The notes below the pieces were generated by a model. The model made no database searches. It saw only the letters and a list, made by a program, of their open reading frames with translations, and was not told the DNA's origin. A stretch of DNA of 64,000 nucleotides from Spirochaetaceae bacterium (lineage in GTDB: Bacteria; Spirochaetota; Spirochaetia; SZUA-6; DRHE01). The position numbers and the translations under genes were made by a program. This document shows, in pieces, positions 41,820-49,534 of the stretch (its first letter is position 1; each line of letters opens with the position of its first letter). The stretch is from the NCBI GenBank assembly GCA_020353535.1, contig CP070696.1:1513822-1577821 (forward strand). The letters are read 5' to 3'.

Positions 41820-42446
41820 TTACCAGATTTCCGCGCCCAACCGGCTTTCCAGCCAACGCCTCTGTTCCGCCGTGAGCGAACCGATCTGAGCTTCGATCCA
41901 GGGCAGATCCCCGGTTAGGATGGCCAGCTTCTCCGCAGCGGTGAGCTCATAATCCTGCAGCGCATCCGCCCCGTAGTAGAAGAGGCTGGTCACGAACTCA
42001 CTATCCACGGCAGCCCTTTCCAGCACGCGTATTACCTCATCCTTGTGGATCAGCTCCTGTTTCTCCGGCTTCTGGGAAGCGATCTTTTCCAGGACTTTCT
42101 TCACGGTTGTGAGCAGCATATCCGGTGTAAAGGGCTTCTCTATGTAATCCGCAGCGCCGAGTTTCATGGCCTGAACTGCGCTCTGTACGGTGGCGTAGCC
42201 CGTAAAGATGACCACCGGCAGCGCCGGCTTGGCGCGCTTGATGTCTCGCAGAATGCGCATACCACCGATTTCGGGCATGCGAATATCGGTGAGTACCAGA
42301 TCGTAGTCCTGATTCATAGCCCGTTCCAGTCCCGTGCGGCTTGAGATCGCTGGATCGACCTCGAAATCCTCGGCTGAGAGGATTTTCTTCACGCTGTCCA
42401 GAATGATCTGCTCATCATCGATGACCAGAACCTTTTTATTTTCCAT
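41820..42446 (-). CDS. Response regulator: receiver plus small helical C-terminal domain
   Basis: 208 residues. Residues 5-122 are a receiver with the acidic pair (IDDEQ), phosphoacceptor Asp in LVLTDIRMPEIGG, Thr in VIFTGYA and Lys in YIEKPFTPD. The C-terminal ~70 residues (VLERAAVDSEFVTSLFY ... YELTAAEKLAILTGD) are helical and, by eye, recall the small Os1348/LigA-like domain; no HTH, GGDEF or HD motif is present. It is therefore unlikely to be a transcription factor. It lies in the middle of the kinase-regulator-channel operon and may relay or buffer phosphate or act by protein contact. Confidence 0.85.
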   Translation of the reverse strand: MENKKVLVIDDEQIILDSVKKILSAEDFEVDPAISSRTGLERAMNQDYDLVLTDIRMPEIGGMRILRDIKRAKPALPVVIFTGYATVQSAVQAMKLGAADYIEKPFTPDMLLTTVKKVLEKIASQKPEKQELIHKDEVIRVLERAAVDSEFVTSLFYYGADALQDYELTAAEKLAILTGDLPWIEAQIGSLTAEQRRWLESRLGAEIW

Positions 42447-42475
42447 ATTCCATCGTTCCTCTTGGTTTAGATTTG

Positions 42476-42847
42476 CTATTTTCCTTTCGGCTCCCCGAGA
42501 GCCTTGTGTACCGCATCGATCAGCTCATCCGGTGTAAAAGGTTTGGCGATAAAGTGGGTCGCACCCATCCTCAGGCCGCTGGATATTGTTTCCGGAGTTG
42601 GGTAGCCGCTCATCACCAGAATAGGCAGATCGGGGAGCATCTGTCTGACGTTGCCTATGAGATATATGCCATCATACTCGGGCATGATTACGTCGACAAG
42701 GATCAGGTCGAAGTTTTTCTCCTTCAGAATCTGAAGGGCTTGATTCACGTTCGAGGTGAGGCTGGTGGCATATCCCTCCGACTCCAGGATGCGCTTGCAG
42801 CTGGAGAGCACTACCCGGTCGTCGTCGACGATCAGGACGTTTTTCAT
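42476..42847 (-). CDS. Single-domain response regulator (CheY-like)
   Basis: A 123-residue stand-alone receiver: VLIVDDDRVV acidic pocket, phosphoacceptor Asp in LILVDVIMPEYDG, a Ser in VMSGYP at the Thr/Ser position, and Lys in FIAKPFTPDELI. No output domain. Its start overlaps the histidine kinase stop by four bases (ATGA), so it is the kinase's coupled partner and probably its first phosphate acceptor. All three receivers in this operon share a KPFTP signature, consistent with recent duplication. Confidence 0.92.
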   Translation of the reverse strand: MKNVLIVDDDRVVLSSCKRILESEGYATSLTSNVNQALQILKEKNFDLILVDVIMPEYDGIYLIGNVRQMLPDLPILVMSGYPTPETISSGLRMGATHFIAKPFTPDELIDAVHKALGEPKGK

Positions 42848-44787
42848 GGCGCCTCCAGCGGGAAGGCGATTGTGAACACACTTCCCTCACCTACGGTGCT
42901 GCGGACGCGGATCGTGCCGCCGTGTCGCTCAATGATGCCAAGGGACACGGACAGGCCCAATCCGGTTCCTCTACCCACCTCTTTGGTCGTGAAGAACGGA
43001 TCGAAGAGTTTATCCAAGTTCTGAGTGGGAATGCCGCAGCCGGTATCCGAAATCTCTACCTCGATAGCCTTGCCGTGATCCGCAGTGGTTACCAGCCTCG
43101 TATAGATGTTGATATGACCGCCCTTGTCCGTGGCGTCGATGGCATTCAAGATGATATTCAGGATCACGCTTTGGACCTGGTTGCGATCCAAGGTTCGCGG
43201 GGGAATATCCTTGCCAGGGTCGAAGCAGAAGATCACCCCTTTAACGAGGGCCTGATTGGCTACCAGGGGGAGGGTCTGCTCGATCAGGACATTGATATCC
43301 GTAGGTGCGGCTTCGATCTTGGTCTGGCGGGAAAAGTCCAGAAGACCCTTTACGATTCGGCGCACCCGCTCGGTGGAGTCGGCTATGGTCTGGAGGTCCG
43401 CCCGAATCTCGTCGTTGATATCCTCACGGCGCAGCAGCATGTGGGTGAAGGTCAGCACTCCGGTCAGGGGATTGTTGATCTCATGGGCCACTCCGGCGGC
43501 CAGCCTCCCCACCGAAGCCTGCTTCTCCGACTGCAGCAGCTTCAGCTCGCTCTCGGCACGTTGGGACCGATCCCGTTCCCGCAGGGAAGACAGCATCTCC
43601 TGAAACGTTTTCTGGAGCACCCCTATTTCGCTGGCGGAGATCCGTCCGATCTCGGGAGACAGATCTCCCGTGGAGACGCGACGGCTTACATCGATCAGCT
43701 GATGCACAGGTTTGAGGACCTTCTGGCTCAGCAGGTAGCCCAGAACAATAGCAATCGAAATACCGGCGGCTGTGATCAGTACGAAGACCAGTAGTGTATT
43801 GCGCCGGATGTCCACGTATTTCGCTTCCAGAACGCCGACGTAGAGGATGCCGACCCGATTCCCGAAGATATCAATGATCGGTTCATAGGCGGTGATGTAC
43901 CAGTCGTTGACAACGAACGCCCGGTCGGTCCAACGTTCCCCCTCTTCGAGAACCTTGCTGCGAACCTCCTCGGAAACCCTGGTTCCTATGGCCCTCCGTC
44001 CCGCGGTTGTCATGACGTTCGTCGAGATGCGCAGATCGTTGAAAAAAATCGTAGCTGTGCCGATGCTGCGGTCTTTGTAGATTTCCTCTTGAAAGACCGT
44101 CTCGCGGACGCGGTCGACGATCTCCGTGCTGCGATTCAGAAGCACGCCCCCGTAGATTGCCCCGATCAGGGTGTTTCCCTTGTACAGCGGAACCGCACAG
44201 GTGATGGTCATTCCGGAGGTCTCCTCGGTTTCCGGCCGGGGGGCGGCCATCGGAGTGGGGACCAGCTCGATGCGGGCCCGCTCGGCCAGCTCGGGATTCT
44301 CCGCAGTCAGAAGCTGTCTGTCCAGAATGACCGTACCGCAGACCGTGGTTCGCCCCTGCAGGCAAAGTAGGGCCGCAGGATTGGTGGGAAGGGACGCCGC
44401 GACTGTATCTTTGGCACCCCCGTTGTCCTGGAATTTACCCAGGCGGACGACGGTGTGGCCTTCAGCATCAACCAGGCCGGCGAAATCCAGCTCGATCTCC
44501 CGGGCCAATACACCCAGCCGATCGTGTATGTAGTCGACATCCCGAAGGGAAAACGCCTCCAGACAACCTTGCTCCTGCCCCGCGATCTGCAGCGCTAGGC
44601 GCAGTCGGGTCTCGACGTTGTTGTAAATTTCCCGGGCAGCATTCAGATCCAGGCGGATACGGGTGGTGGCTTCATTCAGGACCGACTTGTTGAGAAGCTG
44701 ACCACCCACCAACAGCGACAATCCCCCGACTAGGATGCAGACTCCGAGAAAAGCAGAGATGAGACGGAAGCGGGTGGTATAGATCAC
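42844..44787 (-). CDS. Cache-type membrane histidine kinase
   Basis: A 647-residue sensor kinase starting at GTG 44787. Membrane segment at about 10-32, an extracytoplasmic Cache-like sensor at about 35-320 (DLNAAREIYNNVETRLRLAL, GAIYGGVLLNRS, YEPIIDIFGNRVGILYVGV), a second membrane segment near 325-350, HAMP at about 352-405, HisKA with the phospho-His in GVAHEINNPLTG near 433, and HATPase_c with N and G boxes (NIILNAIDATD, EISDTGCGIP, GTGLGLSVSLGI). Cache domains bind small organic ligands such as carboxylates. Operon context (three receivers, FNT channel, formate dehydrogenase) suggests a formate or related acid signal. The ligand is inference. Confidence 0.92.
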   Translation of the reverse strand: MIYTTRFRLISAFLGVCILVGGLSLLVGGQLLNKSVLNEATTRIRLDLNAAREIYNNVETRLRLALQIAGQEQGCLEAFSLRDVDYIHDRLGVLAREIELDFAGLVDAEGHTVVRLGKFQDNGGAKDTVAASLPTNPAALLCLQGRTTVCGTVILDRQLLTAENPELAERARIELVPTPMAAPRPETEETSGMTITCAVPLYKGNTLIGAIYGGVLLNRSTEIVDRVRETVFQEEIYKDRSIGTATIFFNDLRISTNVMTTAGRRAIGTRVSEEVRSKVLEEGERWTDRAFVVNDWYITAYEPIIDIFGNRVGILYVGVLEAKYVDIRRNTLLVFVLITAAGISIAIVLGYLLSQKVLKPVHQLIDVSRRVSTGDLSPEIGRISASEIGVLQKTFQEMLSSLRERDRSQRAESELKLLQSEKQASVGRLAAGVAHEINNPLTGVLTFTHMLLRREDINDEIRADLQTIADSTERVRRIVKGLLDFSRQTKIEAAPTDINVLIEQTLPLVANQALVKGVIFCFDPGKDIPPRTLDRNQVQSVILNIILNAIDATDKGGHINIYTRLVTTADHGKAIEVEISDTGCGIPTQNLDKLFDPFFTTKEVGRGTGLGLSVSLGIIERHGGTIRVRSTVGEGSVFTIAFPLEAP

Positions 44788-44823
44788 GTCTTTGCTCTAA
44801 CGATAGAGCGAAAGCCCGATGAT

Positions 44824-44867
44824 TGTCAAGGTATAGTGATAAAATTCACGATTAATATAATTATATT
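44824..44867. promoter_or_regulatory. Divergent promoter region with Crp/Fnr-type site
   Basis: Between the minus-strand kinase operon and plus-strand mobA lies GTGA-N6-TCAC (44836-44849), the core of a Crp/Fnr-family site, and a perfect 14-base palindrome AATATAATTATATT (44854-44867) that supplies a TATAAT on both strands. A TTGACA at 44829-44824 on the minus strand could serve as -35 for a box at 44805-44800, but that would leave almost no leader before GTG 44787. The true start sites are not settled. Confidence 0.42.
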
Positions 44868-44938
44868 TGTCGCTTCCCGTGTTGACTCAGCCGGCAGGTA
44901 CTGGCCTTCGCGGTGGAGTTGGTGGTACATTATGGTCG

Positions 44939-45565
44939 ATGAATGCCTCGGGAGTGAATCACAGCATTGCGGGCTTGATTCTAGCCGGCGGGCGCAACAC
45001 TCGTATGGGTGGTGTGGACAAGAGCCGCATCTCGGTGGACGGAGTCCCTCTGATTCGCAGCATTTCAGCATTACTCCAGGCTCTGTTCCCCCAGGTGATT
45101 CTGGTGACCAATCAGCCGGAACTCCACCGGGATCTACCTGAGGGTGTGGTGGTGACTTCGGATCAGTTTCGAGGACGAGGCCCCCTCGGAGGGCTGCACG
45201 CGGGACTGAGCCGCAGCGACGCGGATGCACTGTTCTGCGTGGGCTGCGACATGCCTTCCCTCCGGCGGGATCTTATCGAAGCCCAGGTGCAGGAGTTCCA
45301 CCGCATGGCGCGGGGGAGCTGCCAGGTGTTGATCCCCAGAATCGGTGAGCTCATCGAGCCGCTGCACGGGATTTACCTGAGAACCGTGGAACCCCAGGTG
45401 CGGGAAATCTGCGATGGACCGGGAGGATACTCGATTCGTGTCCTTCTGGCCCGTGCTCGAACCTGCTACTGGGACCTGGAGAATACCCCCGAAAACAGAA
45501 GGGCTTTTGTCAATCTCAATACGCCCAAAGATCTCTGTGTTCATCTCGAAACATCGGGGAGATGA
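44939..45565 (+). CDS. mobA: Molybdenum cofactor guanylyltransferase
   Basis: Attaches GMP to molybdopterin to make the MGD cofactor needed by formate dehydrogenase. The N-terminal nucleotide-binding motif GLILAGGRNTRMGGVDKS, RGPLGGLHAGL and the metal-binding VGCDMPSL match MobA. Start at ATG 44939 puts GLILAGG about ten residues in, as usual; an upstream in-frame start (44867) would add an unneeded 24 residues. The stop overlaps the fdhD start by four bases, so both FDH-maturation genes are coupled. Length about 208 residues is normal. Confidence 0.9.
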   Translation: MNASGVNHSIAGLILAGGRNTRMGGVDKSRISVDGVPLIRSISALLQALFPQVILVTNQPELHRDLPEGVVVTSDQFRGRGPLGGLHAGLSRSDADALFCVGCDMPSLRRDLIEAQVQEFHRMARGSCQVLIPRIGELIEPLHGIYLRTVEPQVREICDGPGGYSIRVLLARARTCYWDLENTPENRRAFVNLNTPKDLCVHLETSGR

Positions 45566-46389
45566 CAGGGGTGCGCAGTCTAAAGATCATTCGCGTCCAG
45601 GGGGGCAAGCGGGAGACGGTGGAAGATCGGATCACCGAAGAGATCTCCCTGCGCCTGCTGGCCGAACATCGCCGGATCGCCGAGCTCATGTGCTCCCCTG
45701 GTGATCTGGAAGACATGGTGCGCGGATTCTTCTTTACAAATGGCTTCATACAGAAGGCCGATCAAATCCGCCGGATCGTGATCAACCGAGCGACCTGGAG
45801 CGCGTTCATCGAACTGGACCCGGAAATCGATGCCGGAAGCTTTCGATTGAGCGGTGTGATCGGTTCAGCCTGCGGTTCCACCCTGCCGGTAGACGAGGAC
45901 TCCGCCGCCGCAGGAGTCGGACAGGAGGAAAGGGGAGAGGTGCGGCCATCCGAGGTGCGGCCGTCCGAGGCAGGGCTTCGGGTGAGCGCGCAGTACATCG
46001 GAGCGCTGATGGAGGCGTTTCGAGCGCAATCTGAGCATCACCGCCAGACCGGCGGAGTGCACGCGGCGGCTCTGGCTGACCAGAAGGACATACTCGTTTT
46101 TCGGGAAGACATCGGCCGACACAATGCCGTGGATAAGGTGATCGGCGCCTGCCTTCTGCTCGGGAACAACTTCACCGACAAGCTGCTGCTGACCAGCGGA
46201 AGGCTGTCTTCGGAGATCCTGCATAAAGCCGTGCGCTGCAGTCTGCCCATCGTCGTATCCCGCAGCGCCCCCACCGACCGAAGTGTGGCCCTGGCCCGGG
46301 AACGGAATATAACCTTGATCGGTTTCGCTCGGGGTCAGAGGATGAATGTTTACAGCGGAGCTGAGAGAGTCGTGGTTGAGCCTCTTTAA
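45562..46389 (+). CDS. fdhD: Formate dehydrogenase accessory sulfurtransferase
   Basis: Carries sulfur from a cysteine desulfurase to the Mo/W-bis-MGD of formate dehydrogenase. 275 residues with FdhD blocks: DRITEEISLRLL, MCSPGDLEDMVRGFFFTNG, the Cys loop GSACGST, FREDIGRHNAVDKVIG and TSGRLSSEIL. The first loop Cys (Cys104) is kept but the second of the common C-x-x-C is Thr. A 15-base tandem duplication lies in the variable loop after it. Coupled to mobA. Supplies activity to the divergently encoded fdhA. Confidence 0.93.
   Translation: MTGVRSLKIIRVQGGKRETVEDRITEEISLRLLAEHRRIAELMCSPGDLEDMVRGFFFTNGFIQKADQIRRIVINRATWSAFIELDPEIDAGSFRLSGVIGSACGSTLPVDEDSAAAGVGQEERGEVRPSEVRPSEAGLRVSAQYIGALMEAFRAQSEHHRQTGGVHAAALADQKDILVFREDIGRHNAVDKVIGACLLLGNNFTDKLLLTSGRLSSEILHKAVRCSLPIVVSRSAPTDRSVALARERNITLIGFARGQRMNVYSGAERVVVEPL
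45937..45966 (+). repeat. 15-base tandem duplication inside fdhD
   Basis: GAGGTGCGGCCATCC is followed directly by GAGGTGCGGCCGTCC, encoding EVRPSEVRPS in the loop between the Cys loop and the second half of FdhD. The frame is kept, so the protein stays intact. Confidence 0.75.
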
Positions 46390-46467
46390 CCTGGGGACAC
46401 GAAATCCTGAAGATTTGACGATTCCGGAACAGAAGAAATATATTCGACTACAGGGAGAGGAGAGTCC

Positions 46468-47226
46468 ATGAAGATAGCCCTTACCGGTAAAGGGGGTGTC
46501 GGGAAAAGCACTCTGGCAGCGATGATCGCCCGGGTGGTTCGGGATCAGGACAACAAGGTCGTGGTTATCGACGCCGATCCCGACATGAACCTGGCCACCC
46601 TGTTCGATATATCCCCTCAAGCCTCGATCACGCCGATCATCGAGATGAAAGAGCTGATCGCCGAACGCACCGGAACCGAAGTCGGGCAGCCGGCGCCCTT
46701 TTTCACGATGAATCCCAAGGTAGATGATATTCCCGAGAGCTACTGGGTAGATCAGAACGGAATCAAGCTTCTGGTCATGGGCACGGTGCAGAGAGGCGGA
46801 GGGGGCTGCGCCTGTCCGGAAAACGCCTTCCTCAAGAGCCTGCTCGGTCATATGATGATCGCCCGCAAGGAGTGGGTCATCCTCGACATGGAGGCGGGGA
46901 TCGAGCACCTGGGTCGAGGCACAGCCCTGGGTGTGGACTACATGCTGGTGGTGGTCGAGCCCAATCGCACCAGCGCGGAAACCGCCCATCGCATTCAGAA
47001 GCTGGCCGCAGACATCGGCATTAAGCAGGTCAAAGTGGTGGGAAACAAGGTGCGCAGCGCTTCCGACGAAGATCTGATCCGCAACGCCTGCGATGGCCTG
47101 GAGATCCTGGGCTTTCTGCCTCTTTCCGAGCAGATCCGTCAGATCAGCACCGGAGAGGTCGCCCTGGAGCGGATCGACGTCCAAACCCTCGATCCGGTCC
47201 GGGAGCTGGTGGGCCGACTCGACTGA
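46468..47226 (+). CDS. cooC: CO dehydrogenase nickel-insertion ATPase CooC
   Basis: A 252-residue MinD/ParA-type ATPase. Deviant P-loop GKGGVGKSTLAAMIARV, VVIDADPDMNLATLF for the Mg site, and the CooC metal motif GGGGCACPENAF (C-x-C) which binds Ni in the dimer. CooC loads nickel into the C-cluster of CODH in an ATP-dependent way. It lies upstream of cooS but is separated from it by a 376-base region with its own promoter, so the expression of maturase and enzyme can differ. A second paralogue is encoded at 61035-61802. Confidence 0.92.
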   Translation: MKIALTGKGGVGKSTLAAMIARVVRDQDNKVVVIDADPDMNLATLFDISPQASITPIIEMKELIAERTGTEVGQPAPFFTMNPKVDDIPESYWVDQNGIKLLVMGTVQRGGGGCACPENAFLKSLLGHMMIARKEWVILDMEAGIEHLGRGTALGVDYMLVVVEPNRTSAETAHRIQKLAADIGIKQVKVVGNKVRSASDEDLIRNACDGLEILGFLPLSEQIRQISTGEVALERIDVQTLDPVRELVGRLD

Positions 47227-47263
47227 GTATACAGCCCTGGCGGATATTCGCGCCCCAATAAAC

Positions 47264-47313
47264 TTTTTGGTAATTTCGTGCCTTTTTTGGTAATTTTACG
47301 AAATTACCAAAAA
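47264..47313. promoter_or_regulatory. Direct plus inverted repeat operator upstream of cooS
   Basis: TTTTTGGTAATTTCGT (47264-47279) recurs 20 bases later as TTTTTGGTAATTTT (47284-47297), and 47298-47313 is the perfect 16-base inverted copy of the first. The block abuts the cooS promoter -35. The 20-base phasing puts half-sites on one face of the helix, as expected for a regulator. The inverted copy can pair with either direct copy. Confidence 0.6.
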
Positions 47314-47317
47314 TCTG

Positions 47318-47346
47318 TTGCGTTCCTTCGTTGCCTGATTTATAAT
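47318..47346 (+). promoter_or_regulatory. Sigma70-type promoter of the cooS-acs operon
   Basis: TTGCGT (47318-47323), 17-base spacer, perfect TATAAT (47341-47346); predicted start near 47353. It begins four bases after the operator-like repeat. Confidence 0.68.
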
Positions 47347-47353
47347 TCGAGCA

Positions 47354-47602
47354 TACATGTTCGATTTGACGAGGTACGGAGAGTGATTCGCTGCTTTCAC
47401 GCGGCCTCTGACTATATATCCCCCCTGTGCACCACTTTTAAAGGATCATCGGGTGATGTTCAACGGATCGCCAACATATGATCCTTCGTGTCCCTCCAGG
47501 CGGAAGCATGGCGGACAGAGGCCGAGATCGTAGTCCCGCCGTCGGGAAGCAACCCAGTCATCTCCCCACAGATAGATCGAATACAATTATTGGAGGTTTT
47601 CC
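47354..47602 (+). other. Long untranslated leader of the cooS operon
   Basis: About 250 bases lie between the predicted transcription start and the cooS ATG. I see a small hairpin TCCCG/CGGGA (47534-47547) and the ribosome site TTGGAGG just before the ATG. No cobalamin, THF or other riboswitch consensus and no convincing gene was recognised; a nine-codon frame at 47357 has no ribosome site. Confidence 0.4.
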
Positions 47603-49528
47603 ATGGCCCGAGAGCTGAAGTACGCAGACAAAGCAACTCAAGCGATGCTCAAGATTGCCGAGCAGGAGCAGATTCCAACCATATGGGACCGCTACGACGC
47701 AATGCAGCCCCAATGCGGATTCGGCACGTTGGGATTGTGCTGCCGCCACTGCAGTATGGGACCCTGCCGCATCGATCCCTTCGGGAACGGTCCGAAGACG
47801 GGGATCTGCGGTGCTACCGCAGACACCATCGCCGCCCGGCACATAACCAGGATGATCGCAGCCGGCGGAGCTGCTCACTCGGATCACGGCCGGGACGTCA
47901 GTCACACACTACTGATGATCGCCGAGAATCCCAACAGCGACTATTCGGTCAAGAGCCCGGAGAAACTCAAGGCCGTAGCCGAGGTGTACGGGATTAAAAC
48001 TGAAGGCAAGGAGATGCGAGAGCTGGCCGGGGAAGTTGCCCGGGCCGCACTGAACGAGTTCGGTCAGCAGACCGGGACGGTGAAAATGGCGCAGACTGCG
48101 CCGCCGGCTCGCTACAAGCTGTGGCAACAGCTCGGCATCGTTCCCAGGGCCATTGACCGGGAGGTGGTGGAAGTGATGCACCGCACCCACATCGGGGTGG
48201 ACGCGGACTATAAGAACATCATCAAGCAGGGCCTGCGGGCTTCCCTGGCCGATGGCTGGGGCGGATCCATGATCGGGACCGAGCTCTCCGACGCCATCTT
48301 CAGCATGCCCAATCCTTTGAAGACCAGGGCCAATCTCGGGGTCATGAAGAAGGATCACGTAAACGTGGTGGTTCACGGCCATGAGCCCACCCTCTCCGAC
48401 ATCATCGCCATCGTCAGCCAGGATCAGGGCCTGTTGGATAAAGCCAAAGCGGTCGGCGCCAAGGGCATTCAACTGTCGGGTATCTGCTGCACCGCCAATG
48501 AGATCATGATGCGCCACGGAATTCCCCTGGCCGGGAGCTACATGCAACAGGAGCTGGCCCTTATGACCGGGGTGGTGGACATGATGGTTGTGGACGTACA
48601 GTGCATCTGGCCGGGATTGGAAAACACGGCCAAATGTTTCCATACCAAACTGGTTACCACCTCGCCCAAGGCCAAGATGCCGGGATTCGACCATATCGAG
48701 TTTCACGAAGACAGGGCCGTGGAGATCGCCAAGCAGATCATTGAGGAGGCGATCAACAACTACCCCAATAGGAACAGTGAGCAGATCAATCTGCCCAACA
48801 TATCTCAGGGCGCCGTGGCCGGATTCACCACGGAGAGCGTATTTCGTTTTCTCGGCGGCAAGTACCGTTCGACCTACCGGCCCCTGAACGACGCCATTAT
48901 AGCCGGACGGATTCGCGGATTGGCCGGGGTGGTCGGCTGTTCCAATCCCAACATGGAGTACGAAGAGGGGCATCTGACCATCGTGAAGGAACTCCTGAAG
49001 AACGATGTCCTGATTGCCTCCACCGGATGCAACTCTATAACCTGCGCCAAGCACGGATTGATGACGCCCGAGGCGGCCTTCAAGCACGCCGGCAAGGGGC
49101 TGCAGGAGGTCTGCCAGGCAGTCGGCATTCCGCCGGTCCTGCATATGGGCGCCTGCCTGGACAACAGCCGCATCCTGCGGGTTCTTACCGAAGTGGTGAA
49201 AGAGGGCGGACTGGGAGAGGACATCTCCGATCTGCCCGCAGCCGGAGCCGCGCCGGAATGGATGAGCGAGAAGGCTGTCTGCATCGGTTTTTACTTCGTG
49301 GCCTCCGGGGTTTATACTGTCATCGGGCGGCCTCTGCCCGTGGTGGGCGCCCCTGCCCTGCACAAATACCTGACGGAGGAGATCGAGCAGGAGACGGGTG
49401 GTAGGTGGGCCTTTGAGATGGATCCGGTCGAGACAGCCCATCTGATGCTGCGGCACATCGACAGGAAGCGAAAAGCCCTGAAGCTCAAACCGATGATCTA
49501 TCCGCAACCCTTCAAGCCGGAGGAGTAG
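47603..49528 (+). CDS. cooS: Anaerobic CO dehydrogenase catalytic subunit
   Basis: Ni-Fe CO dehydrogenase (CooS/AcsA) of 641 residues, reversibly reducing CO2 to CO. The N-terminal cluster D/B cysteines are in QCGFGTLGLCCRHCSMGPCRIDP. C-cluster ligands appear in order: VHGHEP (His), SGICCTANE, VVGCSNPN, ASTGCNSITCAKHG and MGACLDNSRI. The length is that of monofunctional CooS and acetogen AcsA. It leads an operon with a CooF-like ferredoxin, diaphorase-type subunits and the acs genes, so it should serve both acetyl-CoA synthesis and electron exchange. An overlapping open frame on the opposite strand is an artefact of codon bias. Confidence 0.97.
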   Translation: MARELKYADKATQAMLKIAEQEQIPTIWDRYDAMQPQCGFGTLGLCCRHCSMGPCRIDPFGNGPKTGICGATADTIAARHITRMIAAGGAAHSDHGRDVSHTLLMIAENPNSDYSVKSPEKLKAVAEVYGIKTEGKEMRELAGEVARAALNEFGQQTGTVKMAQTAPPARYKLWQQLGIVPRAIDREVVEVMHRTHIGVDADYKNIIKQGLRASLADGWGGSMIGTELSDAIFSMPNPLKTRANLGVMKKDHVNVVVHGHEPTLSDIIAIVSQDQGLLDKAKAVGAKGIQLSGICCTANEIMMRHGIPLAGSYMQQELALMTGVVDMMVVDVQCIWPGLENTAKCFHTKLVTTSPKAKMPGFDHIEFHEDRAVEIAKQIIEEAINNYPNRNSEQINLPNISQGAVAGFTTESVFRFLGGKYRSTYRPLNDAIIAGRIRGLAGVVGCSNPNMEYEEGHLTIVKELLKNDVLIASTGCNSITCAKHGLMTPEAAFKHAGKGLQEVCQAVGIPPVLHMGACLDNSRILRVLTEVVKEGGLGEDISDLPAAGAAPEWMSEKAVCIGFYFVASGVYTVIGRPLPVVGAPALHKYLTEEIEQETGGRWAFEMDPVETAHLMLRHIDRKRKALKLKPMIYPQPFKPEE

Positions 49529-49534
49529 AGCATC

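Noticed and set aside
47354..47602. Cobalamin riboswitch in the cooS leader
   Set aside because: No B12-box-like sequence or matching stem set was found; only one short hairpin is evident.
47909..49507. Long minus-strand open frame of more than 500 codons opposite cooS
   Set aside because: It lies wholly inside cooS, whose motifs are unambiguous. The translation is low-complexity, rich in His/Gly/Leu, with no family resemblance, as expected from a GC-rich antisense frame.
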